From the NCBI GenBank assembly GCA_945786935.1, contig CALZFY010000089.1:1-8271 (forward strand): a stretch of DNA of 8,271 nucleotides. The letters run 5' to 3'. A model generated the notes under the pieces. The model was given only the letters and a program-made list of their open reading frames with translations. It was not told the DNA's origin and searched no databases. The stretch is from HGM12587 sp945786935. Lineage in GTDB: Bacteria; Bacillota; Clostridia; Lachnospirales; Lachnospiraceae. Position numbers and translations under genes: made by a program. Positions 5,543-8,271 of the stretch are shown here, one piece after another. Position 1 is the first letter of the stretch; each line of letters opens with the position of its first letter.

Positions 5543-6817
5543 TTAAGCCTGTCTGTTATAGATTTTCTCCACATACTTTTTGTTTCCGCCAATGATCACA
5601 ATGGCAGCAATAAAAGTAAGCATATGGAATCCAAGTAAAACCGTTCTCTGAGACATGAATTCCCCCAGAACCCCTGCCACAAACTGTCCCAAAAGCATGC
5701 CGCCCATATTGATCATCTGGAAGATTCCGTTAAATCTACCCTTTTTCTCATCTGGCACGTAGCTTTGGGTGGCAGAAATCCTGATATTATAAGAAGTCAC
5801 TCCCAAAATGCCTTCCGCAAAGCACATCACCATCATCACCACGATCGGGAAATAGAGCATGGTTCCTTCCATCATAGAAATGATAATATAAACAGATAAG
5901 GCAATGATGTATTTCTTATCTGTAGGGTATTTGAACTTATAATGGATGGCTCCGCCAATCATACGCCCCACCATGGTCCAGCCCATGGTGAAAATGTAGA
6001 CATATTCCCCATGCTGGAAATTCATTTTAAAATACGGAAGCACCAGAGTCTGAAAAGCTCCGGCTGCCAGCATACTGAACATAAAATAAGACGTGATCGC
6101 CATCAGCCCTTTTTCCTCTTTCAGATAAGAAATTCCCTCCTGAAAGATTTCCCGATATTGAGAGAACCCAAATTTTTCTTCTCTTTCCTTTACATAGCTT
6201 TCCTGAATGGGTGTAATTCTTGTCTCCATCACTGCTGCGATCAGAAAGGTCGCCATATTAATGAGAAACAGTGGTACAATTCCCATAAGATTGTATATAA
6301 ATGCTGACACTGGAATCATTAAGATCGTCATGCTCTCCAACGTACTCTGGATGGAATAAGCCTTGGTATAATTTCCCTCCGTGATCAACATGGGATAAAA
6401 GCTATCAAAGGCCACCTGATAGACACTGTCGATCGTACCAATGATCAAACATCCAATGATCAGAAATACATAATTAAAATGTCCGCTGACGATCAGCCAC
6501 GCAAAGATCCCATATAAAGCGGTACTGACAAAATCCAACGTATAGATCGTCTTCCTTCTGGAAAACTTATCCACAAAAGGACCTGCCAGCGTAGGAACTG
6601 CTACCTTAGGCAGATTGTACATCACCATATACATAGCATAAAGAAACGTTGACCCTGTATAATCTAAGACCAACAATCCTAATGCAAATCCAGCAATGGC
6701 ATTTCCCAGCATGGAAACAATGCTTCCCACTGTAATGATTGTAAAATTCCGTGTCCACAGACCTTCAGATGAAGCTTTTTCTATGGACACAGTTCCATCT
6801 TTCTTGTTTTTTTTCAT
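5543..6817 (-). CDS. MFS-family membrane transporter
   Basis: A 424-residue integral membrane protein of the major facilitator superfamily, probably a proton-driven exporter or importer in the cytoplasmic membrane. Length and hydrophobic pattern fit 12 helices in two halves: roughly 24-200 and 236-415, joined by a charged cytoplasmic loop at about 203-233. The superfamily's loop 2-3 motif A is visible as GPFVDKFSRRKT (79-90), with D83 and R87/R88. A weaker equivalent occurs in the second half (GRMIGGAIHYKFKYP). The overall style recalls the MFS_3/MefA-like drug exporters, but the sequence alone does not give a substrate. The ATG at 6817 follows a GGGGGAG ribosome binding site by about 9 bases. 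It starts 45 bases after the YdcF-like gene with no terminator between them, so the two are probably co-transcribed. The palindromic mobile element follows its stop. Confidence 0.9.
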   Translation of the reverse strand: MKKNKKDGTVSIEKASSEGLWTRNFTIITVGSIVSMLGNAIAGFALGLLVLDYTGSTFLYAMYMVMYNLPKVAVPTLAGPFVDKFSRRKTIYTLDFVSTALYGIFAWLIVSGHFNYVFLIIGCLIIGTIDSVYQVAFDSFYPMLITEGNYTKAYSIQSTLESMTILMIPVSAFIYNLMGIVPLFLINMATFLIAAVMETRITPIQESYVKEREEKFGFSQYREIFQEGISYLKEEKGLMAITSYFMFSMLAAGAFQTLVLPYFKMNFQHGEYVYIFTMGWTMVGRMIGGAIHYKFKYPTDKKYIIALSVYIIISMMEGTMLYFPIVVMMVMCFAEGILGVTSYNIRISATQSYVPDEKKGRFNGIFQMINMGGMLLGQFVAGVLGEFMSQRTVLLGFHMLTFIAAIVIIGGNKKYVEKIYNRQA

Positions 6818-6862
6818 AATCTCTTTCTCCCCCTTTGCAAGATAAACTTTACAATGGGATTT

Positions 6863-7441
6863 TTATTTTTCCAATGCACCATATTCCGCCACGATCTCAT
6901 GAAACTGGCTGCCACACCGCTCGATCTCTCCAAGCACAATGTCTGCTGTTTCGCGGCTCTTAAACCAGTTATTTCTCGTAATCCCTTTTGTCACGGTAGG
7001 GCTGACCAGAATTTCCGTATCAGGAAACAGAATCTGATAATAGAGCTTACTTCTTCTGGCATGATAAGCCTGACAGCAGAGGATTGCCCTCTTTACCTCA
7101 ATTCCCCACTCATCTAACAGTTTTCTCGTGTTGATGGCATTCTGATAGGTATAGGTTGCCTCTCTTTCCTTCAGGATCGCTTCTTCCGGTACCCCTTCTT
7201 CCATCATCAAATGGGCGAAATAATCACTTTCTGTCTCAAATTGATCCACAATACTGTGTCCCGTCCATTTTGCATATTTCCCCGACGGAACAATGAGGGG
7301 CGCATATCCGTTCAGATAAAGCCTGGCGGCTGTCTTTGCCAGAGCCCCTTCCTCTGAACCCGGCACAAAAATCACGTCCGATTTTTGGGGTTCATCCTCC
7401 AAAAATATAAAGTTTGTCATTTCTTCCAGAAATTTTGTCAT
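6863..7441 (-). CDS. YdcF/DUF218-family protein
   Basis: A 192-residue soluble protein of the DUF218 (YdcF/SanA/ElyC) family. Members have a Rossmann-like fold, and their biochemical role is poorly known. Family signatures are visible in order: SDVIFVPGSEEG (21-32) as the first strand and glycine loop; PLIVPSGKYAKWTG (48-61); the acidic segment EREATYTYQNA (92-102), which matches the E-x-x-S/T-x-x-T-x-x-N-A pattern; and CCQAYHARRS (122-131). Unlike SanA or ElyC there is no N-terminal membrane helix, so it should be cytoplasmic like YdcF. The ATG at 7441 has TAGGAAG about 7 bases upstream and lies 17 bases after the stop of the upstream DNA-binding protein gene. This indicates one operon with that gene and the MFS transporter. 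A role tied to the neighbouring transporter cannot be deduced. Confidence 0.88.
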   Translation of the reverse strand: MTKFLEEMTNFIFLEDEPQKSDVIFVPGSEEGALAKTAARLYLNGYAPLIVPSGKYAKWTGHSIVDQFETESDYFAHLMMEEGVPEEAILKEREATYTYQNAINTRKLLDEWGIEVKRAILCCQAYHARRSKLYYQILFPDTEILVSPTVTKGITRNNWFKSRETADIVLGEIERCGSQFHEIVAEYGALEK

Positions 7442-7458
7442 GTGTTGCTTCCTATCAT

Positions 7459-7797
7459 TTATACTTTCTCTACTACTTTTTCATATTGAACGAATGGGAA
7501 TGTATCTGTTAAATTCTCATCCATTTCCATCATACTTAAAATACGGCTTGCAGTGCCGGAAGGAGTATTTGTTCCTGCTTCCCATGCCTCAACAGTTTTA
7601 TCAGAAACACCTAAATAACTGGCAAAATATTTTTGCGACATCCCGGTGGCCTTTCTGATTTTTCTAATCTCATCAGCTGTATATTTCTTTACAGGCATCA
7701 CTGTCACAACACGTCTTTTTAATTTCTTTTCCGTCGACTGCACATCATCTAATGCTTCCGAAAGCCCAGCCATAATACTTTTATATACATCGCTCAT
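7459..7797 (-). CDS. XRE-family (HigA/YiaG-like) DNA-binding protein
   Basis: A 112-residue protein with one helix-turn-helix domain at about 41-90 (ADEIRKIRKATGMSQKYFAS, then YLGVSDKTVEAWEAGTNTPS). The recognition helix is around SDKTVEAWE, and the trailing G-x-x-x-P-x-G-x-A-x-R-x-L pattern is typical of HigA-2/NadS-type antitoxins and YiaG-like regulators. The N-terminal 35 residues are a predicted helix followed by a basic segment. In the family such proteins repress their own operon and, when paired, neutralise a RelE/HigB toxin. No toxin-like frame lies on either side here: the upstream neighbour is an aminotransferase 36 bases away and the downstream one a YdcF-like protein 17 bases away. 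A local regulator of the YdcF-MFS pair is therefore as likely as an antitoxin. The ATG at 7797 is preceded by AAGGAGG (7814-7808) with a 10-base gap. Confidence 0.88.
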   Translation of the reverse strand: MSDVYKSIMAGLSEALDDVQSTEKKLKRRVVTVMPVKKYTADEIRKIRKATGMSQKYFASYLGVSDKTVEAWEAGTNTPSGTASRILSMMEMDENLTDTFPFVQYEKVVEKV

Positions 7798-7833
7798 AAG
7801 TCAACAGCCTCCTTATGTAATTATCACGAAAAT

Positions 7834-8271
7834 TTACACTCGCAAGATTCCGCTCTCCTTAATAGCCCGCACTGCCTCCTGAATCACTTCCACAGGATAG
7901 ACAAGGGCAAATCTGACGTACCCTTCTCCAAGGCTTCCGAATGCGGTTCCCGGTACTACGATCACACCCGATTTTTCCATCAGCTCCAGCACAAACTGCT
8001 CACTGCTTTCATATCCTTTTGGAATGGGTGCCCAGACAAACATACTGCCCTGGCTGTCCGGCACATTCCATCCGATTTCCCGAAGTCCTCCGCAAAGAGC
8101 TTTATTTCTTCTTTCATATTCGGCACATTGTTCCTTTACCATATCCTGAGGACCTGTCAGTGCTGCCACTGCCGCCAGCTGAATGGCAGGGAAAATGCCG
8201 TAATCGATCTGAGAACGAACCTTTTTAAACTGTGCAATCATCTTTGCATTTCCTACCACAAAGGAGATACG
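7834..8271 (-). CDS. PLP-dependent aminotransferase class I/II, C-terminal part
   Basis: The last 145 residues of a fold-type I aminotransferase; the frame is open to the window edge, so about 240 residues are missing from the start, including the PLP lysine. The fragment opens at RISFVVGN, which matches the R-x-G-F-V-x-G-N stretch just after the PLP lysine. It contains IDYGIFPAIQLAAVAAL, the QGSMFVWAPIPKG segment, the SGVIVVPGTAFG loop and EGYVRFALV, whose arginine should bind the substrate carboxylate. The pattern recalls LL-diaminopimelate aminotransferase (DapL) and related aspartate/alanine aminotransferases; the substrate cannot be settled from this part. The stop lies 36 bases before the XRE-type gene with no clear terminator, so this may be the upstream part of the same operon. 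A GTG at 8259 is internal, not a start. Confidence 0.92.
   Translation of the reverse strand, partial: RISFVVGNAKMIAQFKKVRSQIDYGIFPAIQLAAVAALTGPQDMVKEQCAEYERRNKALCGGLREIGWNVPDSQGSMFVWAPIPKGYESSEQFVLELMEKSGVIVVPGTAFGSLGEGYVRFALVYPVEVIQEAVRAIKESGILRV

Overview
The window looks like a chromosomal stretch of a low-GC Gram-positive anaerobe, most likely a member of the Lachnospiraceae (Clostridia). I infer this from strong AGGAGG-type ribosome binding sites, a fused glucose EIICBA permease under GlcT-type antitermination, a luxS gene, and the style of the unknown membrane-anchored protein. No rRNA, tRNA, CRISPR array or phage gene is visible.

Left part (1-3025, minus strand): a glucose phosphotransferase operon. 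A promoter (2996-3025) drives a leader with a ribonucleic antiterminator hairpin (RAT, 2950-2983). The RAT overlaps an intrinsic terminator (2900-2961), so the two folds exclude each other. Next come ptsG (692-2821) and, 34 bases on, a GlcT/BglG-family antiterminator gene (1-657, cut by the window edge). The regulator is therefore encoded downstream of the gene whose leader it should read, a self-contained feedback unit.

Middle (3026-4005): a divergent intergenic region separates ptsG from luxS (3275-3754, plus strand), which encodes the S-ribosylhomocysteine lyase that makes the AI-2 precursor. A strong, probably bidirectional terminator (3826-3866) separates luxS from the convergent gene.

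Right part (4006-8271, all minus strand): in order of transcription, an aminotransferase (5' end missing), a small XRE/HigA-like DNA-binding protein, a YdcF/DUF218 protein and an MFS transporter. These are closely spaced (36, 17 and 45 bases) and probably form one operon. After them comes a gene for a single-pass membrane-anchored protein of unknown function (4006-5298). The gap between the MFS gene and this unknown gene holds the most striking element of the window: a 142-bp, non-coding, highly palindromic miniature transposable element (5376-5517). It has perfect 18-bp terminal inverted repeats and an exact 8-bp target duplication.

Most genes belong to well-known families. The points worth following up are the miniature element, the RAT/terminator switch, the unknown membrane protein, and the antitoxin-like regulator that has no toxin beside it.
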